DNA from: Herbaspirillum robiniae | GTDB taxonomy: Bacteria; Pseudomonadota; Gammaproteobacteria; Burkholderiales; Burkholderiaceae_D | Assembly (NCBI RefSeq): GCF_002213415.1 | Contig: NZ_NJGU01000003.1 | Span: 62,001-126,000 of the forward strand | Direction of reading: 5' to 3' | Length of the DNA: 64,000 nt | Shown here: one piece after another, positions 33,491 to 42,404 of the stretch | Position numbering within the stretch: position 1 is the stretch's first letter | Layout: the number at the start of each line of letters is the position of its first letter | Translations under genes and position numbers: made by a program | The notes under the pieces: generated by a model | Told to the model about the DNA's origin: nothing | Database searches by the model: none | The model's input: the letters and a program-made list of their open reading frames with translations, nothing else

Positions 33491-35958
33491 GCTTGCTCCT
33501 TCGCAGGGGTGTGCGCTTGCCAGCGGCGCAGCAGCAGGGCGTTGCCGACCACGCTGACGCTGGAGAAGGCCATCGCCGCGCCGGCCAGCATCGGATTGAG
33601 CAGGCCGAAGGCCGCCAGCGGGATGCCGACCAGGTTGTAGATGAAGGCCCAGAACAGGTTCTGGCGGATCTTGCCATAGGTGCGGCGCGAGATGTCCACC
33701 GCGTCCGCCGCCAGGCCCGGGTCGCCGTGCATCAGCGTGATGCCGGCTGCCTGCATGGCCACATCGGTGCCGGTGGACATGGCGATGCCCACGTCGGCCG
33801 CGGCCAGCGCCGGGGCGTCGTTGATGCCGTCGCCGACCATCGCCACCACGGCGCGCTTGCCGTCCTTGCCGTTGCCATCGCCGTCACCGTTGCGCAGCGC
33901 TTCGACGGCCTTGGCCTTGTCGGCCGGCAGCACTTCCGCGCGAAAGTCGGAGATGCCCAGCGCCTGCGCCACCTGCTGCGCCGCGCCGCGATTGTCGCCG
34001 GTCAGCATGACGGTGGCGATGCCCAGCCTGCGCAGCGCGGCCATGGCCTGTTTCGCGCCCGGCTTCACTTCGTCGCCGAAGGCCAGCAGGCCGAGGATGT
34101 CGGTGCGTGCGCCGTCCTGTTGCGCCAGCCATGACAGGGTGTGGCCCTGCGCCTCCAGTTCGGCGGCGCGCGCCTGCAGTTGCTGCATGTCGGCCTGCAG
34201 TTCGCGCATCCAGCGTCCGCTGCCCAGCAGCAGCCGGCGGTCGTCGACCACGCCTTCGATGCCGCGTCCGGCGACGCTGCGCACCTCGCTCGCCTGCAGC
34301 GCCTGCACATCCTCGCGCTGCGCGGCGGCATCGGTCACCGCACGCCCCAGCGGATGTTCGCTGCTGGCCTGCAGCGCGGCGGCCAGCGCCAGCAGGCGCC
34401 CAGGCTCCCCGTCGACGGCCAGCAGTTCGGCCAGGCGCGGACGGCCCACGGTCAGGGTGCCGGTCTTGTCGAAGGCGATCACCTCGATGCGATGGGCGAT
34501 CTCCAGCGCCTGCGCATCCTTGATCAGGATGCCGTGGCGCGCCGCCACGCCGGTGCCGGCCATGATGGCCGTCGGCGTGGCCAGGCCCAGCGCGCAGGGG
34601 CAGGCAATCACCATCACCGCCACCGCGTTGAGCAGCGCCTGTTCCCAGTTGCCGACATACAGGCCCCAGCCCAGCAGGGTGAGCAGCGCCAGCGCCAGCA
34701 CGGCCGGCACGAACACGGCGCTGACGCGGTCGACCAGGCGCTGGATCGGCGCCTTGGCGGCCTGGGCCTGTTCCACCATGCGCACGATCTGCGCCAGTAC
34801 GGTCTCGGCGCCGATGGCGGTGGTTTCGATCAGCAGCACGCCTTCGGCATTGATGGCGCCGGCGGCCACCTTGTCGCCGGGCTCCCTGGCCTGCGCGCGG
34901 CTTTCGCCGGTCAGCATGGCCTCGTCCAGGTGGCTGCGGCCCTCGCGCACCACGCCGTCGACCGGCACGCGCTCGCCGGCGCGCAGCACCACCAGGTCGC
35001 CCACGCGTACTTCGGCCAGCGCCACGTCGATGTCCCGGCCTTCGCGGCGCACGCGGGCGCGATCGGGGCGCAGCGCATTGAGGGCCGCGATGGCGTCGGC
35101 GGTCTGGCGCTTGGCGCGCGTCTCCAGCCATTTCCCCAGCAGCACCAGCGTGATCACCACGGCCGAGCTTTCGAAGTAGAGGTGGGGCGCGGCCATCTCA
35201 TGGCCGTTCATCGCGGGCGCGCCCAGCCATTGGTATAGCGACAGCCCGTAGGCGGCGCTGGTGCCCAGCGCCACCAGCAGGTCCATGTTGCCCGACAGCG
35301 CGCGCGCCGCGCCCCAGCCGGCGCGATAGAAGCGCCAGCCCAGCCAGAACTGCACCGGCGTGGCCAGCAGCCATTGCCACAGCGGCGGCAGCTCCAGCCT
35401 GAGGCCCAGGGGCATGAGCAGCATCGGCAACACCAGCGGCAGCGACAAGGCGCCCGCCAGCGCGACCGGCCACCAGGAGGGCAGGGCACTCGCGCCCCTG
35501 GCTTGGGCAGCGACGCCGGCCGCCACATGCGGTGTGGCCTGGTAACCGGCCTTTTCGACGGCGGCGATCAATTGCGGCGCGGCGATCTCGCCCAGCGTGG
35601 CGATGCTGGCGCGCTCGGTGGCGAGATTGACGCTGACCTCCGACACCCCGGGCACTTTCCTGAGCGCCTTCTCGACCCGCGTGACGCAGGAGGCGCAGCT
35701 CATGCCGGCGATATCGAGCTCGACATGGCCGGCCTTGACGCGATAGCCGGCCTTCTCAATGGCGGCCGCCAACTGAGCCGCCTCGACGGTGGCGGCGGCA
35801 TGCGCGGTGGCGCGTTCGGTCGCCAGGTTGACGCTGGCGTCGGCCACGCCCGGTACGGCGCGCAGCGCTTTTTCGACGCGGTTCACGCAGGAGGCGCAGC
35901 TCATGCCTTCGATGTCGAGGCTGAACTCGCGGGGAGTCGGTGTGGATGCGGAAGTCAT
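33487..35958 (-). CDS. copA: Cu(I)-exporting P1B-type ATPase
   Basis: An 823-residue pump. Two N-terminal HMA domains carry GMSCASC (Cys21/24 and Cys88/91). The remaining core has the TGES motif, CPC in [17 protein letters not shown], phosphorylation site [12 protein letters not shown] and [11 protein letters not shown]. The helix 7 and 8 pattern [14 protein letters not shown]...[15 protein letters not shown] with the conserved Tyr/Asn/Met/Ser is characteristic of Cu(I) pumps. It exports cytosolic Cu(I) to the periplasm, where the oxidase and cupredoxin could receive it. The gene is transcribed from a CueR-type promoter at 35994-36024 and coupled to cueR. Confidence 0.95.
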   Translation of the reverse strand: MTSASTPTPREFSLDIEGMSCASCVNRVEKALRAVPGVADASVNLATERATAHAAATVEAAQLAAAIEKAGYRVKAGHVELDIAGMSCASCVTRVEKALRKVPGVSEVSVNLATERASIATLGEIAAPQLIAAVEKAGYQATPHVAAGVAAQARGASALPSWWPVALAGALSLPLVLPMLLMPLGLRLELPPLWQWLLATPVQFWLGWRFYRAGWGAARALSGNMDLLVALGTSAAYGLSLYQWLGAPAMNGHEMAAPHLYFESSAVVITLVLLGKWLETRAKRQTADAIAALNALRPDRARVRREGRDIDVALAEVRVGDLVVLRAGERVPVDGVVREGRSHLDEAMLTGESRAQAREPGDKVAAGAINAEGVLLIETTAIGAETVLAQIVRMVEQAQAAKAPIQRLVDRVSAVFVPAVLALALLTLLGWGLYVGNWEQALLNAVAVMVIACPCALGLATPTAIMAGTGVAARHGILIKDAQALEIAHRIEVIAFDKTGTLTVGRPRLAELLAVDGEPGRLLALAAALQASSEHPLGRAVTDAAAQREDVQALQASEVRSVAGRGIEGVVDDRRLLLGSGRWMRELQADMQQLQARAAELEAQGHTLSWLAQQDGARTDILGLLAFGDEVKPGAKQAMAALRRLGIATVMLTGDNRGAAQQVAQALGISDFRAEVLPADKAKAVEALRNGDGDGNGKDGKRAVVAMVGDGINDAPALAAADVGIAMSTGTDVAMQAAGITLMHGDPGLAADAVDISRRTYGKIRQNLFWAFIYNLVGIPLAAFGLLNPMLAGAAMAFSSVSVVGNALLLRRWQAHTPAKEQA

Positions 35959-35993
35959 GGAAAACGCTCCGGAAGGATGAAGGTCATGAGGCC

Positions 35994-36024
35994 ATCATCA
36001 TCCTTCCCATGATGGTAAGGTCAA
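35994..36024 (-). promoter_or_regulatory. CueR-type promoter of copA
   Basis: On the minus strand, -35 TTGACC (36024-36019) is followed after 19 bases by GATGAT (35999-35994). The spacer carries the dyad CCTTACCATCATGGGAAGG, the CueR box. The -10 matches poorly, which is common in MerR-type promoters. Confidence 0.85.
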
Positions 36025-36058
36025 GGCACATTTTCGCACGGATGCGACAACGGGGCGC

Positions 36059-36089
36059 TTGACCTTGCCACAATGGGAAGGTTTAAGCT
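36059..36089 (+). promoter_or_regulatory. CueR-type promoter of copZ
   Basis: On the plus strand, -35 TTGACC (36059-36064) and -10 TAAGCT (36084-36089) are 19 bases apart. The dyad CCTTGCCACAATGGGAAGG occupies the spacer. The box is nearly identical to that of divergent copA. Confidence 0.88.
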
Positions 36090-36124
36090 TGCGTCATCTC
36101 AATCCATTCCTGAAAGGAACCGTC

Positions 36125-36325
36125 ATGAGCACCACCTTCACCGTCAGCGACATGACCTGCAACCATTGCGCGGGCGTCATCACCAAGGCCGTCAAGGATG
36201 TGGATGCCAACGCCAAGGTCGACATTGCCGTGGCCGACAAGCGCGTGGTGATCGACAGCCCGGTAGCGGCGCAGGAGTTTGCGGAGGCGATTGCGGAAGC
36301 GGGTTATACGCCGGTGGCCGCCTGA
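36125..36325 (+). CDS. copZ: Cytoplasmic copper chaperone
   Basis: A 66-residue single HMA domain. It has the metal loop MTCNHCAGVITKAV (Cys12 and Cys15) and the beta-alpha-beta-beta-alpha-beta pattern of CopZ, which carries Cu(I) to CopA and to CueR. A TGAAAGGAAC ribosome site precedes the ATG. It is transcribed from its own CueR-type promoter (36059-36089), divergent from copA. Standard length for the family. Confidence 0.93.
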   Translation: MSTTFTVSDMTCNHCAGVITKAVKDVDANAKVDIAVADKRVVIDSPVAAQEFAEAIAEAGYTPVAA

Positions 36326-36387
36326 GAAACACTGTCGTCCCGACGAGAGGGGATCGCGTGGCTTTCGTTGTGCTTCGACGGCCGTTG

Positions 36388-36423
36388 AACGACGCTGGAT
36401 CCTGACTTTCGTCAGGATGACGG
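36388..36423. repeat. Dispersed hairpin repeat (variant with an ATCCTGAC stem)
   Basis: ATCCTGAC (36399-36406) and GTCAGGAT (36411-36418) pair around TTTC. The flanks GAACGACGCTGG and GACGG are the same as in the 20.7-21.4 kb array read on the other strand, where the stem is ATCCCGGC/GCCGGGAT. The element lies in the copZ-VWA gap. Confidence 0.8.
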
Positions 36424-36525
36424 AGAAGGAAGATTGGCTGTCGGGTCTCACAGGCTTCATCTGCGATCGATGAACTTAGCAAGACCATCGATATTCCTCC
36501 CACCGCCAACGCTTGCCACCACCTC

Positions 36526-36552
36526 CGTCATCCCGGCGAAGGCCGGGATCCG
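36526..36552. repeat. Dispersed hairpin repeat (array-type stem), single copy
   Basis: ATCCCGGC (36530-36537) and GCCGGGAT (36542-36549) pair around GAAG, as in each unit of the 20.7-21.4 kb array. It lies just past the end of the VWA gene and may also serve as a weak transcription end. Confidence 0.82.
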
Positions 36553-36578
36553 GCGACTTTTGCCGCGCCGCGGTCAGC

Positions 36579-37748
36579 TCACTTGCTCAACAAGCGCATC
36601 GCCCGTTCCAGCCCGTCGATGGTGAGCGGGAACATCCGGTCGTTCATCAACTGCCGGATCAGGGCGATCGACTGCCGGTATTGCCACAGGCCTTCCGGCT
36701 CGGGATTGAGCCATGCGAAATGCGGAAAGGCCGAGGTGAAACGCTGCAGCCATGCCGCGCCGGCCTCGGCGTTGTTGTATTCCACCGAGCCGCCGGGCTG
36801 CACGATCTCGTAGGGGCTCATGGTGGCGTCGCCGACGAAGATCAGCTTGGTGTCCGGCGTGTACTTGCGCAGCACGTCCCAGGTCGGGAAGCGCTCGGCG
36901 TGGCGACGGCGGTTGTTCTTCCACAGGTAGTCGTAGACGCAGTTGTGGAAGTAGAAGAACTCCATGTTCTTGAACTCGGTGCGCGAGGCTGAAAACAATT
37001 CTTCGGTGCGCGCGATGTGGTCGTCCATCGAGCCGCCGACGTCGAACAGCATCAGCACCTTGATGTTGTTCTTGCGCTCGGGCTGCATGCGGATGTCGAG
37101 GTAGCCGGCATTGCTGGCGGTGGCGCGGATGGTGTCGTCCAGCGCCAGTTCTTCTTCCAGGCCTTCGCGCGCGAAGCGGCGCAGGCGGCGCAACGCGACC
37201 TTGATGTTGCGCGTGCCCAGTTCGCGTTCGCTGTCGTAGTCTTTATATTCGCGCGCATCCCACACCTTGACTGCGCTGCGGTTGCCGCCTTTGCCGCCGA
37301 TGCGGATGCCCTCGGGGTTGTAGCCGCCATGGCCGAAAGGCGAGACGCCGCCGGTGCCGATCCATTTGCTGCCGCCCTCGTGGCGCTCCTTCTGCTCTTC
37401 CAGCAATTCTTTGAGGCGGTCCATCAGCTTGTCGTAGCCGAACTTTTCGATGGCCGCCTTCTGCTCCGGCGTGAGTTCGCGCTCCAGCTTCTTGAGCAGC
37501 CATTCCAGCGGGATCTCGGGCTTCTTTTCGAAGATGGCTTCGATGCCCTTGAAGTAGGCGCCGAAGGCACGGTCGAACTTGTCGAAGTTGGCCTCGTCCT
37601 TGACCAGCGTCAGGCGCGAGAGGAAGTAGAACTCGTCGACCGAAGGGGCGATGACCTGCCGGTCCATCGCCTCCAGCAAGGTCAGGAATTCCTTGATCGA
37701 CGCCGGCACGCCGGCGTCTTTCACGGTGAAGAAGAAGTCGATCAGCAT
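36579..37748 (-). CDS. VWA-domain protein of the CoxE type (MoxR partner)
   Basis: A 389-residue protein with a helical N-terminal part (residues 1-195) and a C-terminal von Willebrand A domain. The metal-ion site reads DVGGSMDDH, in which the first Ser of the classic DxSxS is a Gly, so metal binding may be altered or use another residue. The region KYTPDTKLIFVGDATMSPYEI is a second VWA landmark. CoxE proteins act with MoxR ATPases in inserting cofactors or maturing enzymes, often at the cytoplasmic face. The gene is downstream of a GNAT gene (gap 19 bases) and of MoxR, on the same strand. The client is unknown. Confidence 0.84.
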   Translation of the reverse strand: MLIDFFFTVKDAGVPASIKEFLTLLEAMDRQVIAPSVDEFYFLSRLTLVKDEANFDKFDRAFGAYFKGIEAIFEKKPEIPLEWLLKKLERELTPEQKAAIEKFGYDKLMDRLKELLEEQKERHEGGSKWIGTGGVSPFGHGGYNPEGIRIGGKGGNRSAVKVWDAREYKDYDSERELGTRNIKVALRRLRRFAREGLEEELALDDTIRATASNAGYLDIRMQPERKNNIKVLMLFDVGGSMDDHIARTEELFSASRTEFKNMEFFYFHNCVYDYLWKNNRRRHAERFPTWDVLRKYTPDTKLIFVGDATMSPYEIVQPGGSVEYNNAEAGAAWLQRFTSAFPHFAWLNPEPEGLWQYRQSIALIRQLMNDRMFPLTIDGLERAMRLLSK

Positions 37749-37767
37749 AAGCGTCTGCGGCCGGTCG

Positions 37768-38355
37768 TCAGCGTCCCAGCTTGAACTGGAGATGCCGGCG
37801 CACCGACGGCCATTCGGATTCGATGATGGAAAACACCACGGTGTCGCGCAGCGAGCCGTCGGGCATGCGCTGGTGGGAGCGCAATATGCCGTCCTGCTTG
37901 GCGCCCAGCCGGGCGATGGCCGCGCGCGACTGCTGATTCATCCAGTGGGTGCGGAACTCGACGGCGATGCAGTGCATGTCTTCGAAGGCATGCGTGAGCA
38001 TCATCAGCTTGCATTCGGTGTTGATGCCGGTGCGCTGGGCGCTGGCGGCATACCAGGTGGAGCCGATCTCCACGCGGCGGTTGGCCGGGTCGGCGTTCAT
38101 GTAGGTGGTCATGCCGCACAGCGCGCCGGTGTCGAGGCGCCTTATCACGAAGGGCAGCATGCTGCCCTGCTGCTGGAGACTCAGGCGTCGCTCGATCTCG
38201 GCGCGCATGTTTTCCGGCTTGGGGATGGCGGTGTACCAGAGCTTCCACAGCTTGCCGTCGGAGACCGCGGCGATCAGCGCATCGTGATGCTCGGGATGCA
38301 GCGGCTCGACATTGGCGAACTGGCCTTTGAGCGTGATCGGTGACAGGAATTGCAT
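37768..38355 (-). CDS. GNAT-family N-acetyltransferase
   Basis: A 195-residue acetyltransferase. The acetyl-CoA-binding segment is not the classic QxxGxG/A, but the flow EIGSTWYAASAQRTGINTECKLMMLTHAFEDMHCIAVEFRTHWMNQQSRAAIARLGAKQDGIL matches RimJ/RimL-type GNATs, where the last part (NxxSxxAxxxxGA) is conserved. It would acetylate a protein N-terminus or small molecule. It lies between MoxR (gap 40 bases) and the VWA gene (19 bases), so the three are probably one operon. Whether it acts with the MoxR-VWA pair is open. Confidence 0.8.
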   Translation of the reverse strand: MQFLSPITLKGQFANVEPLHPEHHDALIAAVSDGKLWKLWYTAIPKPENMRAEIERRLSLQQQGSMLPFVIRRLDTGALCGMTTYMNADPANRRVEIGSTWYAASAQRTGINTECKLMMLTHAFEDMHCIAVEFRTHWMNQQSRAAIARLGAKQDGILRSHQRMPDGSLRDTVVFSIIESEWPSVRRHLQFKLGR

Positions 38356-38395
38356 GGCGGTCTCCCCGGGGCGCGGCGGTTGTGTGGTCAGCGGA

Positions 38396-39262
38396 TCAGC
38401 GATTGTTGCGCGACATGAATACCAGGCGCTCGAACAGGTGCACGTCCTGCTCGTTCTTGAGCAGCGCGCCGTGCAGCGGCGGCACCACGGCCTTGTTGTC
38501 CTTGCTGTGCAGCGCCTCGGGCGGGATGTCTTCGGCCATGAGCAGCTTGAGCCAGTCGATCAGCTCCGAGGTCGAGGGCTTCTTCTTGAGGCCGGCGACG
38601 TCGCGCACCTCGTAGAAGGTCTGGAGCGCCTGGGCCAGCAGGTCGCGCTTGATGTGCGGGAAGTGCACGTCGACGATCTGCTGCATGGTGTCCTTGTCCG
38701 GGAAGCGGATGTAGTGGAAGAAGCAGCGGCGCAGGAAGGCGTCCGGCAATTCCTTCTCGTTGTTGGAGGTAATCACCACCAGCGGGCGATGCCTGGCCTT
38801 GACCATTTCGCGCGTCTCGTAGACGTAGAACTCCATGCGATCGATCTCGCGCAGCAGGTCGTTGGGGAACTCGATGTCGGCCTTGTCGATCTCGTCGATC
38901 AGCAGCACCACCGGTTCGTCCGCGGTGAAGGCCTGCCACAGCACGCCCTTGACGATGTAGTTGTGGATGTCCTTGACGCGCTCGTCGCCCAGCTGCGAGT
39001 CGCGCAGGCGCGAGACGGCGTCGTATTCGTAGAGGCCCTGCTGCGCCTTGGTGGTCGACTTGATGTGCCATTGCAGCAGCGGCCGGCCGAGCGCGCTGGC
39101 CACTTCCTCGGCCAGCATGGTCTTGCCGGTGCCGGGCTCGCCCTTGATCAGCAGCGGACGCTGCAGCGTGAGCGCGGCGTTGACGGCCAGCTTGAGGTCG
39201 TCGGTGGCGACGTAGTTCTCGGAACCGTTGAAACGTTCGGGGCGTGCGGAATGATCGGGCAT
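38396..39262 (-). CDS. MoxR-family AAA+ ATPase
   Basis: A 288-residue AAA+ protein. Walker A is GEPGTGKTML, Walker B is VLLIDEIDKAD, sensor 1 is VVITSNNEKELPDAFLRRCFF with the arginine finger. The insert LEQWHIKSTTKAQQGLYEYDAVSRLRD is the MoxR-type loop. MoxR proteins form hexameric chaperones that work with a VWA-domain partner. The start at 39262 (MPDHSARPERF) was chosen over a longer frame to 39571 that is not AAA-like. It is the first gene of a three-gene run with a GNAT and a VWA protein. Confidence 0.88.
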   Translation of the reverse strand: MPDHSARPERFNGSENYVATDDLKLAVNAALTLQRPLLIKGEPGTGKTMLAEEVASALGRPLLQWHIKSTTKAQQGLYEYDAVSRLRDSQLGDERVKDIHNYIVKGVLWQAFTADEPVVLLIDEIDKADIEFPNDLLREIDRMEFYVYETREMVKARHRPLVVITSNNEKELPDAFLRRCFFHYIRFPDKDTMQQIVDVHFPHIKRDLLAQALQTFYEVRDVAGLKKKPSTSELIDWLKLLMAEDIPPEALHSKDNKAVVPPLHGALLKNEQDVHLFERLVFMSRNNR

Positions 39263-39515
39263 GGGCGCGGTCCTTGGTGATGTCTCGATGCGGGAGGCCT
39301 GCATGTTCCGCAGTGCGGAACGGCTGCGGCGGATCTTGTTTTTTGCGCGACAGGCCGGTGTTGCAGCGCAAGACACAGGCTTGTCAATTTCATCGAGTAT
39401 AAGGGAAAACCCGTCTTGCCTCAGGGCAGGTCCGAAGGGTTTTCGAGACGGTGGTTGAAATTTGCGGAGTCGCCCGTATATATGGGATTCCGCATGCATA
39501 ACGCTTACAAGAGAC

Positions 39516-41741
39516 ATGAAATATCTGTTCTTCAAGATGCTGGTGGTGTGGAGACGAATGCGGCACGGCATGCAGGCGCGTTACATCGACCGCCATGATG
39601 TCGGCCGGCAACTCGAGGTCCTGATGGGCCGGATCGATCCGGGCGCGAGCTGGCATGAGCGCGCCAACTGGATGATCGACGTCGCCGAATGGCTGCGCCA
39701 CCGCCCCGCGGTGTCGCTGCTGGACCGCCAGGCCTGGCACCAGGTGCGGCGCCAGCGGCTGGAGATCCTGCTCGACTGGCTGGACCAGCACCGCGATGTG
39801 CGTCGCACCGTGCAGAACGCGCTGCAAAAGACGCTGCGCGAAGCCACCGGCCCCGAACTCTTTTCCACCACCGGCCTGCCGCACGAGCCCGGCTTTTTCG
39901 GTGAACTGGCCGAGCGGCTTGCGCGCATGGTGCTGCCGCGCCATCTTTCCCCGACCGACCTGTCCTCGCTGTTTACGGCGATGTTCCCCGATCCGGACGA
40001 TGCCGCCTGGCTGCTGGAGCTGGACAATGAACTGCTGGCGCGGCTGTGGAAGCTGATGGCCGACGACGGCATTTCGCACATGTACTGGCAGCAGATCGAG
40101 GAGGCCATCACCTACCTCACCACCACCGTGATCGCCGACGGCATCAGCCCGGCTTTCCGCCAACGCCTGGAACCCAAGACGCCGATGCGCGCCACGCCTT
40201 TCCTGGCGCTGCGGCGCGAGATGGAGTCCTGGCTGCGCGCCAATCCCTACGACCAGGGCGCGCTGCGCAGCGTGCGCATGCTGGTGGCGGTGTGCCATGC
40301 GCAGACCGACCGCATCTATGCCCACCTCGACGAATACGGCGTCTCGGTCAGCCTGGTGTACCGGGTCGAGCGCATGCGCGCGCACCTGCAGCGCATCGGC
40401 CGCCTGATCGACGTGCGCGCCACCGCGCCCGGCGAGACGGGGGCAGGGCGGGTGCAGTTGCTGCTGGCCGATCTGATCTCGGCGCACCACAACCGCGGAT
40501 CGGTGCGCGGCCTGATGCGACGCAGCTTCGCGCTGCTGGCGCGCAAGATGGTGGAGCGCAACGCCGATCACGGCGAGCACACCATCGCGCGCGACCGCGC
40601 CGGTTACGCCAAGGTGCTCAAGGGCGGCTTGCTGGGCGGCGTGGTCATCGCCGGCACGGCATTGCTGAAGATCACGCTGGCCAAGCTGGGCATGGTGCAT
40701 TTCTTCGAAGGCGCCGCCGCTTCGCTGAACTACGCGGTGAGCTTCTTGCTGATCGCCGCCGTGGGCGGCGTGCTGGCCACGCGCCAGCCGGCCGTAACCG
40801 CGCCGGCGCTGGCCTCCCGGATGGGAGAGCTCGACGCCGAAGGCATGCGCGACCTGCAGGCCGAATCGTGCCGGCTGCTGCGTTCGCAGTCGGCCGGCAT
40901 CTTCGGCAACCTGCTGACGGTGATTCCGGTGACGGCGGCCTTGTGCGCGCTGGGCTGGTTCGGTTTCGGCGCGATGCCGATGACGGCCGAGCAGGCGCGC
41001 GGCGCGATCGCCTCGCTGTCGCTGGTCGGCCCCACGCCGCTGTACGCGGCGCTGACCGGCTTGCTGCTATGGCTGGCTAGCCTGGCCTCGGGCTTCGCCG
41101 ACAACTGGTTCGCGCTGCGCCGCGTGCGCGAGGTGGTGTCCAACCATCGCCGCCTGGTGCATGGCCTGGGCGCCAAGCGCGCCGAGCGCTGCGCGGCCTG
41201 GCTGGAGCGCAATGTCGCCACCATCGCCGGCAGCCTGACGCTGGCGCTGCTGCTGGGCATGGCGCCGGTGCTGGCGGCCTTCTTCAGCCTGCCGCTGGAC
41301 ATCCGCCAGGTGACGCTGGCGGCCGGCACGCTGGCGGCGGCCGTATTCAGCCTGGGCTGGCAAACGCTGGCCACGCCGGAGTTCTGGCTGGCCGCGGGCG
41401 GGGTAGCGATCACCGCGCTGCTGTCGGTGGCCGTGGCGTTTGCCTGCGCGCTGGGGTTGGCCCTGCGTTCGCGCGACCTTCCGCGCCGCATGCGGCGCTT
41501 CGCCATGCGTGCGGTGTTGCGCCGTTTCGTCGTCGCGCCGGCGTTTTTCATCCTGCCCGAACGCGCCGATGCGGCAGCGCAGGATGATGCCGATGACGAG
41601 GATGGGGAGGACGATGACGACGACGACGAGCGCCGCGGCGACTCCGCAGAACATCCCGGCGAGCCCGGCGCGTACGCCGCCGGCGTGCGCGCGGGGCGCG
41701 AGCGGGAGGCGCTTCCCGAGGCCTTGCGTCGCCATGCATGA
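39516..41741 (+). CDS. PF10136 'site-specific recombinase' family integral membrane protein
   Basis: A 741-residue protein. The N-terminal 380 residues are helical and soluble, with many Arg and Leu. The second half has about 7-8 membrane helices (LLGGVVIAGTALLKIT, LNYAVSFLLIAAVGGVLATRQPAV, LLTVIPVTAALCALGWF, SLTLALLLGMAPVLAAFF). The tail is strikingly acidic (DDADDEDGEDDDDDDE). The family was once named after a supposed recombinase (Gcr), but no integrase or resolvase active site is visible, and its helices argue for an envelope protein. Function is unknown. ATG 39516 (MKYLFFKM) was preferred over 39462. Confidence 0.82.
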   Translation: MKYLFFKMLVVWRRMRHGMQARYIDRHDVGRQLEVLMGRIDPGASWHERANWMIDVAEWLRHRPAVSLLDRQAWHQVRRQRLEILLDWLDQHRDVRRTVQNALQKTLREATGPELFSTTGLPHEPGFFGELAERLARMVLPRHLSPTDLSSLFTAMFPDPDDAAWLLELDNELLARLWKLMADDGISHMYWQQIEEAITYLTTTVIADGISPAFRQRLEPKTPMRATPFLALRREMESWLRANPYDQGALRSVRMLVAVCHAQTDRIYAHLDEYGVSVSLVYRVERMRAHLQRIGRLIDVRATAPGETGAGRVQLLLADLISAHHNRGSVRGLMRRSFALLARKMVERNADHGEHTIARDRAGYAKVLKGGLLGGVVIAGTALLKITLAKLGMVHFFEGAAASLNYAVSFLLIAAVGGVLATRQPAVTAPALASRMGELDAEGMRDLQAESCRLLRSQSAGIFGNLLTVIPVTAALCALGWFGFGAMPMTAEQARGAIASLSLVGPTPLYAALTGLLLWLASLASGFADNWFALRRVREVVSNHRRLVHGLGAKRAERCAAWLERNVATIAGSLTLALLLGMAPVLAAFFSLPLDIRQVTLAAGTLAAAVFSLGWQTLATPEFWLAAGGVAITALLSVAVAFACALGLALRSRDLPRRMRRFAMRAVLRRFVVAPAFFILPERADAAAQDDADDEDGEDDDDDDERRGDSAEHPGEPGAYAAGVRAGREREALPEALRRHA

Positions 41742-41859
41742 CTGTTGAATTAATGCCAATGCAATACCTGTAATATTGCAGCGCATATATTTGTCAAAAC
41801 ACCCTGTAGCCCGCTTCCGGCGGGCTGTTGCGGCCGATTCGCAGGGCTTTCCGGCGGGG

Positions 41860-41889
41860 ATGACCATGCCGGGTTTATTGGGTTAGAAT
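41860..41889 (+). promoter_or_regulatory. Promoter candidate upstream of the two cytochrome c genes
   Basis: -35-like ATGACC (41860-41865) and TAGAAT (41884-41889) are 18 bases apart. The leader to the first ATG is about 175 bases and includes no clear ribosome site. A small hairpin (AGCCCGC...GCGGGCT, 41808-41827) lies further upstream. The 329-base gap shows no other gene. Confidence 0.5.
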
Positions 41890-42070
41890 CAAACGGTTTT
41901 TTGCGTAAGCAGGGGGAGTGGAGAGACAAGCTTAAGCCGAAACAACGGTTGAGCCATAGCAGAACAGCCAAACCTGCCGAACCAGAAGCAAGCCAACGAG
42001 CGCGACTGCAGTTTGCTCCGGTAGCAACAAGATTCGTTTCGTTTAAGTCCAATTTACCTACCCTGCTAAC

Positions 42071-42391
42071 ATGAAAAAACACCTTGTGTTTCTTGCATTG
42101 GCTGGCGTCATCGGCTGCGCGTCCGCGGCGGACATCGTCGGCAATGCCAAGGCCGCCGAAAACAAAGTCTCCATGTGCATCGGCTGCCATGGCATCCCCG
42201 GCTACAAGGCCACCTTCCCCGAGGTCTACCAGGTTCCCATGCTGGGCGGCCAGTCTCCCAAGTACATCGAAAACGCCTTGCGCGCCTACCAGAAGGGCGA
42301 GCGCAAGCATCCGTCGATGATGGGGATCGCCGCCAGCCTGTCGGACCAGGATATCGCCGACCTGGCCGCCTACTATTCGCAGCAGAAGTGA
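42071..42391 (+). CDS. Exported class I cytochrome c
   Basis: A 106-residue protein with a signal peptide (residues 1-19) and a single haem motif CIGCH (about residues 36-40), with a Met ligand probably in HPSMMGIAA. The spacing and the helix-rich end (DLAAYYSQQ) match small class I cytochromes c (c4/c5-like). It carries electrons in the periplasm, probably to a terminal oxidase. It is followed after 13 bases by a second cytochrome c gene and may be co-transcribed. The mature protein has only one haem. Confidence 0.88.
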   Translation: MKKHLVFLALAGVIGCASAADIVGNAKAAENKVSMCIGCHGIPGYKATFPEVYQVPMLGGQSPKYIENALRAYQKGERKHPSMMGIAASLSDQDIADLAAYYSQQK

Positions 42392-42404
42392 GGGGACGCA
42401 CAAG

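Noticed and set aside
33072..33677. N-terminal extension of the Gfo/Idh/MocA gene
   Set aside because: The extra residues lie in the wrong frame over cueR and copA; the Rossmann motif starts right after ATG 33071.
39516..41741. Mobile-element recombinase
   Set aside because: Despite the family name there are no flanking repeats, no catalytic recombinase motif, and many membrane helices.
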